Shown: in pieces, positions 12,871 to 24,400 of the stretch
Layout: each line of letters opens with the position of its first letter
How positions within the stretch are numbered: the first letter of the stretch is position 1
NCBI GenBank assembly: GCA_014706295.1
Contig: JACSVZ010000041.1
Span: forward strand, 310,001-374,000
Direction: 5' to 3'
From: Lycocorax pyrrhopterus obiensis
Taxonomy: Eukaryota > Chordata > Aves > Passeriformes > Paradisaeidae
Length of the DNA: 64,000 nt
Translations under genes and position numbers: made by a program
Notes under the pieces: model-generated
Databases searched by the model: none
Seen by the model: only the letters and a program-made list of their open reading frames with translations
What the model was told of the DNA's origin: nothing

Positions 12871-14732
12871 AAGTTTCTCTAATGTGGGTCATGCCTCCAT
12901 GTTTGCAGGTGGCACAGTACAGAATCTGCATTTTTCTTTCTCAAAGTTAAAGCGTCTTTGAAATATGGTTTTGCATCTAATGCAGAATGCAATAAAAAGA
13001 CTTTAAAGAGCTGCTGACGCCTTGTGGAAAAGTGAAAAACATTCTGTTGAGAAACAATCCTGCTGGGCTGTCTTATCTGCTGTTCCCTTTGCTCATTTTT
13101 GATAGCAAGGGGCACTATAAATATATGTAACTATACATAAAAATGAGAAACCTTGGCAACCAAAGAGAAGGTTGGCTGTTTTCTCATGTTCCTTCACTGT
13201 GGGCAGGTGGGTGAGGGTAGACAGAGTTCATCAGTCTCGTTTCATCTTCACAGCTACTGTACTGATGCTGTGGCCGTTTGTTGAATGTTGGACTGAAAGG
13301 GAGTCACGTACCAGTGGATTATTTTTTCCTAGAGGTATTTGTTAACCCTCTAAAAATAGCGACAGTGGTTTCTGGAGCACTCTGACAAGGTTGGCGGTGG
13401 AACAGAAATGAAGTGACGCTTCAGAGCCAGAGGACAGGAGCTGCCATATGGTGATGGGGGCCAGGGCTGTGCACTGCAGCTTCCCGGGGAAAGGGGCAGG
13501 GAAGGCAGCAGTGCAGGGCAGGTAATGGCTCCCTGCACCTGCCTGGCTCCAAGGCAGAGCAGCGCAGCCATCCCGGTGTCACACTGGGCTGCTGGGTCAC
13601 TCTGAGGGTGCTGGTGGGCAATGCCCAGAGGGAGCCAGGCACACAGACCTCGGGGACCACTTCCCTGTGACCATGTCTGAAACCCACGACAGTTCCTTTA
13701 ACCTGCTCTGCAGAACACAGGTATTGCCTTGTGGAACTAATAGAATTGTTATCGTCACAAATGGGACTCCACACAGATGTCTGTTGCAAGGAGCGACTTT
13801 GATTGTTTCCAAACGACTGGGCAAAAGAACCTGCTTGATCTCTTCCCTTCTGATGGCTCTTGCAAAGAACAGCTCTGTCAGAAGCTCAGTAGAGTCTGCT
13901 GAGAGGGGCTCAGCCTCTGCACAGTGGATGGAAAATCCAGATCTTGGAGCCTGGGCTACAGAGAGGAGCTGGGGTCCCCTGCCACATTGCCGGGGTCCTG
14001 CAGATGGAATCTGCAGTGCTGCATTGCTGAGCTAACTGCTCCTTGGCTGTTAAGTTTTCCAGTAATTTTCCCAGGCAAATGATGCACCTGCCATGGCCTC
14101 AGGAGAAAATGTTTATTGCCATATCCATCCACTGTTCAGAAAAAGAAAGTTATTTTGGCACTGAAATACTGTACTCCCCTCCAAAACTGCACCTTGTTCA
14201 TGCTGTCATAAACGGGAAAACTTAAACCACAGAAGGTGGGCTGAAACCTCCATTAGGTGTTGCAAGATGTGCTTTCCTGTCATTAACTTTTTTCTGAAGT
14301 AAGAGCCCTTCTACAGAAATTCTTGAGTGCATTATTAGCAAGACATAAAAAAGAACTGTTTGGACAAAGGACAGCTGGTTTCCAGCTTGGGTCTGCCAGG
14401 ACTGCCACGAGTGGCTGAGTGATGTGTGACAGTGTGACGGTGCAGGCATCCTGGCAGGGCAGGCCATGTGAAAAATACTCCTTTTCAGTAGGACAAAGCA
14501 AGCAGTTGCCTGGTAAATAAAGCAATCCAATTTAAAATCAAGGGTAATCAGGAAGCCAATATGAAACAGGTCTGTGCACTCCAGAGTGGTACTGTGGGAC
14601 GGTACAAATCACAGGTAATATTTACATGGAATTGCAGCTCTGTGAGATGCCACCCAAGGCTGATGGGGTTCCTTTTAGGAACTTGGAGTACGTATGGTTT
14701 CCAGACATCTCTTATTTAATATTAAGAAATAC

Positions 14733-14758
14733 CTTTCTTTTTTTTTCTTTTTTTTTTG
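14733..14758 (+). repeat. T-rich homopolymer tract
   Basis: A run of T interrupted only by two C. No retroposon body is recognised on either side, so it is annotated as a simple repeat only. Confidence 0.85.
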
Positions 14759-17700
14759 CTTTCCTGCACTTGTGACTTGATATTCTTTGAAATTATGAGG
14801 TGACATACAGATATGTTCTGCACAGAGCAATCCAGCCGCGCTGGGTGAGTGGGCTCAGACATCTGCACAGTGTCATTCCCTTGTCACCAACTAATGGTGG
14901 TATAATTAGAAAAGTCATTAATCCTTGCTCAGCAGTGCTAGAAACTATTTATAGCAAGGTAGAAAGCCTTGCACATGGGGCTAGGGTGGGTATGGAAATT
15001 GCTTCTGATACCATGTCTGTTGTGGGGCCCAAATCAAGAAGGTAATTTGCTTCCAGGAGGGAACTTCCCTTTCTGACTGTATGGAGACAGTGCAAGCTGC
15101 CTCCTCTGACTATCACCCTCTGGGCTGGCTGTGGGGAATCCCTTTTGACATTCCCTGCAGGCTGTCACCATCACAGGCTTGGGGATCCTGGGGAGAGCGT
15201 GTCCTCCCAGCTGGTCTGCATCTCCCACTGCTGTGGACTGTCCTGGCAGACCACTGAGAGCCACTGGCTTGATTGCCTGAAGCCCCGGCCATTTCCTGTG
15301 CTGGCAGCGCTGCAGCAACAGAGGGCAGGTAGAGCAAACTGGGAGCACCCCTCCATATCTGCACTGCTGCTCAGGGCTGGCAGATTGCACCCGCATCCCA
15401 CCTCCCGCTCCTCACACCTGGACTCAGTCATCAGGGAGTTTTTGAGATGCTTTGGCTGGTAAGAGCCCTTTACTCAACTCTCTTCCCACCTGCAGACTCC
15501 AGCGGCAGCTGTACCTGTTCATTGGGTGTGATACTGCTCTCTGCCTCCAGATTGATGCTGGTGGCATGGGCTGAGGTTGGTCCCCGGGTCTCCGAGCCAG
15601 AGGAGAAACTGGGGCACTGACGATGCTAAGTGAGTCACAGGCAAGGGAAGCTGCTATTTACAGGCTTCCAGCATGCAGCTCAGCTTGGGCTAAAGTCCAT
15701 GTTTTTCCTGTACAGGAGTCAATATTTCCACTTGAGGGGTTCAATCATCTCCCAGTGCCTGAGCTTCACCTTGGTGCCTACCCAGCTGCTGTAAGAGGGG
15801 TGGGAGGAACTCCGAACTTTCTGAAGCAGCAAAAGAAGCTGCAGTGGAGAACTGCTGGATGTTGGACACCGGCGCAAGGAGCCTGCGGAGCTGGTGCAGA
15901 GGCAACCACTGCTTGGAAGTGAAGCACTGCAGGCAGCTGCAGGAGTGGGTGCTAGCGAGGTGCTGGGGGAGCCGTGGAGCTGTGCTGGGGTCAGCTGAGG
16001 TGGCATCGTTCAGAGAAACGCTCCCGTTGTCAAGTTAAACACTTCACTGGGTTTTGCCTAGTGAGGCACAAATAGCCTGTCTGTGTGCTGGCAGTCAGGC
16101 AGCAGCATAACCACATGGGAAATATGTTTCTGTCTGGGCTCGCTGCATCTTCCAGGCTTTGCTGGAACGATTTCTCAAAGAAAACATAAAATTATTTTAG
16201 CCTCTGAGATTAGTGGACCAAGCCTTGCCCTCCTCGGGAACGGGACTGAAATCCCTCTCAGAGAGGCCTGGTGGGCAGCTGCTCCCTTCTGCTGCCGCTG
16301 AGGTGGGCAACGGGGAGGACGGAGAGGACCTGTTGGAAATGGGCACCCGCTGTTTCGGCACTGCGGGAAGTCCCAGTGCTGGCTTTGGCTGTCAGAAGGA
16401 GTGCTCAGGCTCTGTGGTGTGCCTATGGTGTGTCTGGATCATAAAAGGTGACCTCGGAAATTGCATTTCCAAACATCTTCCCCTCTCTGAGAATGATGGC
16501 ATTGTTCCCAGTGTTTCAGGCTGGGACTGCCTGGGGCTCTTTGTTCAAGCTCCCTGGGTGCTGCAATTCTAGCACAGAGCTAACGATGCTTTGCCAGAGC
16601 CTGAGATCCTGGGAGGCGGCTGCGGATCAGCCTTTTGTTATACTGAGGATTAAAAACTGCAGTTGGGGATGAGCTGATGAAATCAAAGTAACTTATCTAG
16701 GGACATCCCGAGGGCATATTTAGCAGTGTGATGGAGCCAGGGTCAGCCATTCCTTCAGGTTGTTTCAAGCAGCACGAGCTGGCAGGAGGACCCCGGGACA
16801 GGGACCCACAAACCTCGGTGAAGAGACACAGAATATTTTAAACGTCCTCACCAAACTTTGTTTTGCAAAGAACTTGCTGTTGCCTGCTCTGATTTCACTG
16901 CTGAATGTCAGGAAAGGAGAAGTCCAAAGTGCATTGTGCCACAGAAGAGAATCTGAGAGGTGGCTGTCGCAAAGGCACAGGGACTACCCAGGCCCAGTGA
17001 GGGCTGCTGACAGCAGCTCTCTGGGCACAGGGGTGCGTGGGCTCCTCGCTGTATCACACCTGGGCAGCTCCTGGGCAGCCCCACATGTGCTCACGGCCGC
17101 AGGGTTTGGGAACTCCGATGCTAAGTTTTCTCCAGCCTCTGTCTCCTTCCTCTGGATAAGCCCAGGAGCTGCTGTGCCCAGCACCAGTGCTGCTTTGTGC
17201 TCTGCATCAATCTGCCATCTCTGCTCTTAATGGAAACAGGAATTGGGTTTGGGAAAGGAGTGGCACAGAACTGGAGGTAGCTTTCATCTGCCCACAGCCA
17301 CTTGCACCAGTGGCAGCGGCTGCTCTGTTTGTCCCTCGTCGCATTGGAAATGAGGTCCCAGTTCAGGCAGGGTTTGCTGCAAGGATGTTTGTTTGATAAA
17401 CAATGGGCAAGTAACTGTGCTGTTGCCTATGGTTTCCTCTTCTCTTCATTCCCCCATGCCTGAGAGTGCAGGAAATGGAGCCTGGAGAGCACTGTATAGG
17501 CCAAGGCAAGAAGGGGAAATAGAAAATGCCATCAGGAACACCAGATGTTGCACGGTGAAGCATCATTTCTCATCTCCTCAGAATTCACTCTGAATCCACA
17601 GGCTGACACTGGATTGTTCCAGGGGAAGGCCTGGAATGATGTCCCCTGGAGTATATGGCATTCACCATGTGTCAGTTGTTTTACTGGAATGAGATAGAAA

Positions 17701-20429
17701 GTAGATTTTTAAAGTGCAAAATGCAGCTCCTTGCAGCAATCCCCCTCTGTCTGACAAGGTGACCTACTCCCAGTCCTGGTGCTGATGTGCTTGGGCAGGT
17801 TTTGCAGTGTCCTTTGGTGGGCTCTGATGTGCATGCACTGAGCTGTGAATGCACACAGGAGCTGGGCCTGCCTGTGCCTCCTGAAAAACCCAAGTATTAA
17901 TTTCCTTTTGCTTATTTCCCCTCCAGTGGTGCCTTTGCCATGCTCAGCCTGTGCCATGGCTGCTGATTAAGAAAATGGCTTCAAAGAAATTGGTTTCTCT
18001 TTTTCTTCCCTGGTGAAAGGGAGGTTAAGAGCTTTTACACAAAGGCAGATGGGTAGTCCTGCACAGCCTGGTTCTCTGTTGTGCTCTGGGCTCCTTGCTG
18101 CCCCAAGGCTGGGGATCCCATGTGGGGAACCCCCACAATGCTGCTGTGCTGGGTATGGGCTGTGCTTTTGGGCCTGCTGTGGGGGCTTGGCTCACTGCAC
18201 ACCCTGATGTTTAATTAATGTCAATTAATTTCTGACCAGATAACAGGTCCATATATAATCTGTGATTGAAAAATATTTTGCTGAGCAGCCCTGTGGGATG
18301 ATGGTTACTGGACCATATTCTTGCCATGGGCAGTGCTTAGCTTGGCTTTTGGGAGGAAATGGAGCTGGTGGAGGAGACAAGTTAATCAATGTGACTGCTC
18401 ACCAGAGTAAAACTAGAGAGAAATGGATTTTTTCTTATGGAAGGAAAAAATGTGTTGTTCCTATAAAAATACAAAGAATCTGAAATAATTCATAGCCATA
18501 ATGTGTATGAGAGGAAGGGTGAGCTTCCTCCGGACGAGGAGGTTTGATGCGAATTTCAATTCCTCCCTCAGCTGAAAGGCTGTGGACGTCTGCTGTGAGG
18601 GAGGGAGATTAGTGCCTCCTTCTCTAGGCAGAGTAACCCAGGCCCAGGGAGAGTTGGAGATTATCCAGCTGTGTGTCCTGCTGGGTCCTGGCAGCGAGGG
18701 CGTGCAGCAATGAGCTGTGAGAGCAGAGCGGTCACACAGGCAGTGCCTGCTGCTGAGCATGGGCTGCACCTGGCCTGACCAGGCTGCTCCAAGGTGCAGG
18801 ACAGCCTGGCTGGCTCAGAGTGCTGCATCTATCGGGCTTGGGGTGTGTGCAGAGCCAGGCTGTGAGTGCCAGGAGCGGAATGCCCGTGCAGGTGGCACTG
18901 GAATGTCTGGAGAGCTGGCCCGAGATGTTAGCAGAGCATTTCTTTCCCAGCCAGCCTGGCAACTTCACTCATCTGTCCTGATCTCCTGCATCCAGAGGCA
19001 TTGTCAGAGGCAACACAGCATGTCCAGAGCCTTTCCAGGAAGGAATCAGCTCCAGTTTGTGATTTGCTTTGTTCCATGTCTGTGGTAACCTCTCCTTCTT
19101 TGGAGAATAAGATTTTAAAGAGCTTATGAAAATGATCAAACCCTTCAGCTTCACTACTGTGATTAATCAATCACAGCTGCTGCTTTACAGCTCCTTGTTT
19201 TGATGTGTTTTGGGTTGTTCCAAAGTTAGCCCAGCTCAGGGCCAGGAAAATATATTCCTGAGCCCTGCAGGGTGCTGGGATAGAGCAAAAGCAGCGTTTT
19301 CAGCATTATTTCCAACATTTCTTGTGCCGATGCTGCCATTTATTGCCAGTGAGCCTAGGATGCTCCTGGGAATTATATAATCCCAAAAAAATGTGAGGAA
19401 AAGATTTAAGAACCAGCTCTTCCCTGAATGGCAGCTGCATCATTGCAAATATTGTCTGATCTGCCCTTCTTAGCACTGAAGTATCTGAGACTCCAGGTGG
19501 CATCTCTAAAGAGTTTGTGTCAATTTTGGAGGCTTAGTTGCATGGCTTAAATGCTCCTTAGCACTTATTTTTTTACAGCTAAAGAGCCAAGCAGGATCAT
19601 GAAGCTCAGATAGTTTGTAAAACTGCTGTCAAGCAGATTAAGCTGGAAATGGAAAAATTGCTGGTGAAGTCTTTTCTCTTCTTTCTAATGTTTGTGTGAT
19701 AGAGGGTGATTTAAAGTCCATTTCAGCACTGAGGTGAGGCCCCAGGTATCTGGTAGCAAAACCAGGACTGTGCTCAGCTACAACCTGGGCTTCCAGGACT
19801 GTCAGTCTGCATTCTGAAGTGGCTTTGCCTGGGGATAGTGTGCACAAAGATAAGGGAAATCCACCTTTCCAGCATTACTGGATTTCAGAGTGGGGAGACA
19901 GTTTGGTTTGAGCCTGACTTTGCATCACAGACTCCCAGGCATGTGTGCCTGGTGCTGTATTAGGGATTGTCTTCCCATCCTGTAGTTTGCAGGGGTCTAT
20001 GTCCCCCCGATTTCTCCTTCCCCTGTTTATTGCCGTGCTCTGATCCTTGCCTTGCTCCTCTGCTCTGACCCTGGCCTGGGGCACTTGTCCATTGCCTGCT
20101 GCCTCCCCTGAGGCCGTGAACAACCTTTGACTGAAGACGAACCCATCCAGTTCTCTTTGGTATTCGCTCTCCTCCAGCCGCCGCTTTGAGGAAGCCGTTC
20201 CTGCCCGTGCAGGAATTTGCCTCCCACCGTCCCCGCGTGCTGTGTGTGGTGGGCGCCCGCAGTGCCAGGCATGCTCACTCCATAAATCCAGGGTATTAAA
20301 ATGAGTGTGTCTCATCTGAAAGAATCTGGAAGCATGTTCTCCCTGGCGACTGTGATACCCTTCACAGCCTCTGCCCTGCAAATCAGATATGCACATCCTT
20401 CTATTTTCACAGTGGGGAAAACCACCGGC

Positions 20430-20700
20430 TCACGGAATGGCTTCGGTTGGAAGGGATAGCAGAGATCATCCAGTTCCAGCCCCCTGACATGGGCAGGGAC
20501 ACCTTCCACTAGACCAGGTTGCTCCAAGTCCCGGCTAACCTGCCCTTAAGCACCTCCGGGGACGGGGCAGCCACAGGTTTTCTGGGCAACCTGTGCCAGG
20601 GCCTCACCACCCTCATAGGGAGGAATCTCTTCACACATCTGATTCAACTCTTCCTTCTTTCTGTTCAAAGACGTTTCCTCGCGTCCTGTCGCTCTCTGCC
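20430..20700 (-). repeat. CR1 LINE fragment (3' end, minus orientation) abutting the main CpG island
   Basis: This is the longest CR1 copy in the window. It starts CACGGAATGGCTTCGGTTGG and passes through CATGGGCAGGGACACCTTCC, ACTAGACCAGGTTGCTCC and GGGCAACCTGTGCCAGGGCC. It fades out near TTCAAAGACGTTTCCTCGCG at about 20670-20700, which corresponds to the next part of the CR1 consensus. The CpG island starts at that point, so the left edge of the island may contain CR1-derived sequence. Confidence 0.9.
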
Positions 20701-21430
20701 CGTGTCAGACCTGTCCCCCGGGAGGCGGCCAGACCGGACGGCTCCGCTGTGCCCCGACCTGCCCGCGGCGGGGCCTGAGAGCGGCGGGGGCTGCGGGGCC
20801 GGGGGCTGCGGGGCGGGCGGGCCTGCGGAGCGCGGCGGAGCCAATGGCGCTGCCGGGGAGGAGCCGCGGCCCCGGCCCGGCCCCGCCCGCCGCCCCCCGC
20901 CGCACTCGGCCTGGGTTCGCCGGAGCGGCGGGAGCCGGAGCTGCAGCTGAGGCGGCCCCGGACCCCGGGGGAGCAGTCCCGGCGCCCGGCTGGAGCGGCC
21001 CCTCCGCGCCCGAGGCACCGGCCCTGGAGTCACTGGCCATCGCCCCCGGAGGCACCGGCCGGACCCGAAGGTACCGGCACCGACCCGCCGGCTCGCGCGG
21101 GGGTTGTTGCGGGGATCTGTTGATGGGAGTTGGAGGAAAGTTTGCAGAGGAATCAGAGCCTGTTAATATCGGTGTCAGTGCGGGCCGTGGGAGGCGATCC
21201 GGTACCGGCTGGGAGCGGCGGCCGGGGCGGTTCGGGCGATGCCAGCGCTGTTGCGGATGGAGCCGGGATGCGGGTCCGACCCGTCAGGGAGCGGGCGGCT
21301 CTGCCCCCGTTCCGCCCCCAGACCCGCGGCGTTGGTCGGTGGTGACCGGTGCACGCCCTGCGAGGGGTCCAGACCCGCGCCAAGCCTTGGAGTGTTTTCC
21401 CGGCGGAGTTTTTACGGAATGCTGCATCCA
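20700..21430 (+). promoter_or_regulatory. Large CpG island, candidate ZMAT4 promoter and noncoding exon 1
   Basis: This is the longest and densest CpG-rich segment in the window. It has a GC-box cluster at about 20810-20821 (GGGGCGGGCGGG), more GC boxes near 20879-20892, and a CCAAT box at 20841-20845 in the + orientation. If the CCAAT box sits at its usual 60-100 bases upstream, transcription would start around 20905-20945. A donor-like site (CCGAAG before GTACCG) at 21070/21071 could end a noncoding first exon, although positions +4 to +6 of that donor are poor. Splicing to 36921 would place A at -3 of the ZMAT4 start codon, a good Kozak context. Position, orientation and the need for an upstream 5' exon favour this as the ZMAT4 promoter. 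The assignment is inference, and the island could serve an unseen transcript instead. Confidence 0.6.
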
Positions 21431-24400
21431 CCTGTGAGGAGGCGGCCGGAGGCAGCCAGGCCTCTGGGTGCAGGACTCTCGGGAAGCAGCCCCTGTGCTG
21501 GTGGTTGGTGCAGTTCGGGGTTCTTTGCCGGAATGAACTCTGCACAGGCGTCCCCATGGTCCGGGAACGGGAGCTCCCGGGGCTGTTGGGATACGAGCGT
21601 GGATGTCTGTAGACGCAGGAAAACAAGCCCGTTCTCTGTGTTGTTTGGGAAGTTTGGAGAACTTCCTAAGCCAGCAGGGCTTGGAGACCAAAAGCACGGT
21701 TGCAGAGCGGCAGCTGAGCCGCGGGCTGGGGCCGCCGTCCCTGGGGACAGCCCTGAGCGACTGCAGCGGCTGTTCCGTCCGGCGAAGGGTTCGGTCCGTG
21801 CAGTGCCGTGGGGCTGCCTGGCCCCACGTGTTGCACCGGGGGTGTCCGTAGGTCAGAGCCCAGCCAAAGCTGTCCCTGACACAGCGAGAGCGAACTTACA
21901 CCTGGTTTGGGCTGTGTGAAGGATCTCTGGCAACTGACCCTTGAGCTGTCTGGATTGCTAGCAGTTCTTATACCTCAGTTAGTGATACCGGACTTGGGCA
22001 GTGCCCCCCTGGTTCCTGATGCTAAACATGCTTGGGTGGCTGCCCCTGGGGCAGCCACACACTCCTTTTAACCTCCCGCGATGCTGAAGTGACCTGAGTG
22101 TGTGGTATTTGGTGAAGAACAAGATTTGCAGAGCGTTGAGTTAAAAATCATCAGTTTGCATTTTCTGCATGAGGTCGTGCTGTTTGCTCTTGCAGGAGCA
22201 CGTGCAATCCCTCTGCAAAACACAACCATCGGCCCTAGAAGGTGAGAGGTGAATGGTGAGCAGGGGGATGCTGTTGGGGAGGAGCAGCTTGGAAAGGGGG
22301 ACGCTGGGCAGAGAGGCTTCAGCTTTGGGGCTCTCGTCATTCCCCAGGAAGGGGATGGTGACCTGGAGCATTGCCTGACACTTACTGCACTGTGCTGTGG
22401 GGCAGGGAATAGCAGGGACCTGATAAACAATAAGAGGTGCTTTGCTAAAGGTTTTAGACAGTGACTCATCTACTGTAGGAAGGGACAAGAAGGAGAGGCA
22501 GCTCAGGAGCTTTCTAGACTACAAATAGGTCTTTCCCCCTTTTTTATCAGAAGCAGGAGGTCAGGAATCCTTTATTACTCCCAGAACAGTGTGGATGTGT
22601 AGGTTATAAACCTCCTGATGCAAGTGTCCCTGTACCAGTACCTCCTGCATCTCTGTCCCTGGGGAGGATCCTGCCTTCAGGCCACATTCTGGGGTGGGAC
22701 TGTTTCAAAATTTGAGGTGATTTCCAGCCCTCACAATCGATTTTATCTGACCATTCTTAGTCACTTCTGAGTCACTCCAAATAATTGATCCTTGTCCATA
22801 CATTGCACCATGGTTCTGCGTGTGCCTGGCTGGCTGGGGTATTTCAGAAGTAATTTCCTTTGGTGCTGGGTTGCTCAGTCTTAACTTTTCTTCTGCATCC
22901 AGCCTTCCTCCCTCAGGCTTTTCTGCCTTCTCCTGCCCTGGACAGCACAGAGGAGGTGCAGTGCTGCTGCCTTTCACTTTTTCAGGTGTGCTGCACCCTG
23001 AGAGGCCTCCCCAGCTATTCGCAGCATTGCTGACTGCCCCCACTTGGAAAGGTGTCTGTGTAAGGAGTTGTTTTGCTGATATTTGCCTGGATTTGTTTTA
23101 TTTGCTGCTTCCAGTTTGCAGCGGAATTGGTGCAGCCAGTTGGTCCTTGCTGACTGAGCAGCTTGCTCACAAGGAGCAGCTGGCTTCCTCTCTCTGGGGA
23201 TTTATGGCGTCTGCACTACCTCTTCCCCTTTTCATGCTGGGGATTTACCTGGGAATTCTGATGGCTGGACTGGTCTGGTGGTGGATTTGTAATCTGTCCC
23301 TGCAGGGAGGGAGGAAAGATCCCCAAGCCCCCCAACAGACAGCCCTCATGCCTCATGTCAGCGGTTAAGTGCAGACTACAATAGCGAGGGTTTGCTGAGA
23401 ATTATTCCTTTGCAAGAAGCAACTTTTGACCAAGAGTTGGTGTTTTTTTGAGACCCATGAGTCTCTAATCATACCCTTTTCCATCGCAAGATGTTCTTTC
23501 ATGTTTGGGAGGGCTCTTCAAGCCCTCTAGGAAATGGCTGTGGGGTCTGAGAGGGGTCCTGGGGCTGGTCCTGGCTGGTCCTTGCACTGTTGCCCTGGGC
23601 ACTTTCAAATCTGGGGTTCTCACTTTATCTGGGTTAAGCTCCCAAGGAAGGAGGTGTGACTTGAGATCCAGAACTGGTTTGAGAGATCAGAACTGGGCCA
23701 ATTTCTAGGCCAGAACGGGGCTCTGGGTGTCCCAAGGGCAGATTTGGGCACAGAAACAGTTGAAGGTCAAGATTCTCACATCCCTTCATTGCACAGGTAC
23801 CTTCCTCCACTGAACGCAGAGGGAGTTATCTCCCTGGCACCTGCTGGGCAGGTAGCAGCACATATGGCAGGACACAGCTTTATTATTCCTTTCAAAGCAT
23901 GAAAAACACCCCTTGCTAAGAAGTACTGGAGCTGTGAAATGCAGACGGGGCTGCCCCCAGGAATAGCAGCAGCCTCAGGGAATGGAGAGAAAGCTTTTCT
24001 TCGTGCTGTACCACCTCACCCTCTGAAGAGAGTGTTCACTATGTCTGCATCCCCCAGAGGAAGGTTTAACAGCACCAGGCTTTGCTGTAACCCTCAGGCA
24101 CCGTGTGGATGAGCCTGGATGGAGAAGTGGCTGAATGGGACAGTGCATCTTTGCCTCTTCGTTTCAGTTCTCGTGCGATTTCCTGGATGCTTTATTGGTA
24201 CCACACTCCATGTCCCTTGCCCTCTGGGGAAGGCCGTGCCAAACGCTCCTTTGCAAACCTGCTGGGGTGCAGGGAGGCAGCCCAGGCAGTGTGCAGGTTG
24301 TGGGGCACCTGTGGGTGCTGAGGGCTCCCTGTGCCCTGCCCAGGGCACTGCAGGGACTGATGTTCAAAGGCTGCCCTGCTCTGTCCTGCAGCAAGCTTGA

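Larger units (their letters stand above)
12176..20429. other. Noncoding DNA, no gene recognised
   Basis: This stretch holds simple repeats (12.8 and 14.7 kb) and ordinary mixed sequence. If the 12-kb island starts a ZMAT4 transcript, it would be intronic; otherwise it is intergenic DNA upstream of ZMAT4. Confidence 0.65.

Noticed and set aside
20844..21070. Upstream open frame that would end at a TGA overlapping the ZMAT4 ATG if exon 1 ended at 21070
   Set aside because: Its ATG lies within the CCAAT box, so it is probably upstream of the transcription start and not in the mRNA. The donor at 21071 is also weak.
21239..21919. Plus-strand frame of 226 codons beginning in the main CpG island
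   Set aside because: It is long only because of high GC content. It shows no family motif, and the overlapping frames on both strands are equally open.
22820..23368. Plus-strand frame of 182 codons with hydrophobic stretches
   Set aside because: The hydrophobic C-terminal half resembles a membrane segment, but there is no recognisable family or splice context. It most likely reflects T-rich sequence read in a favourable frame.
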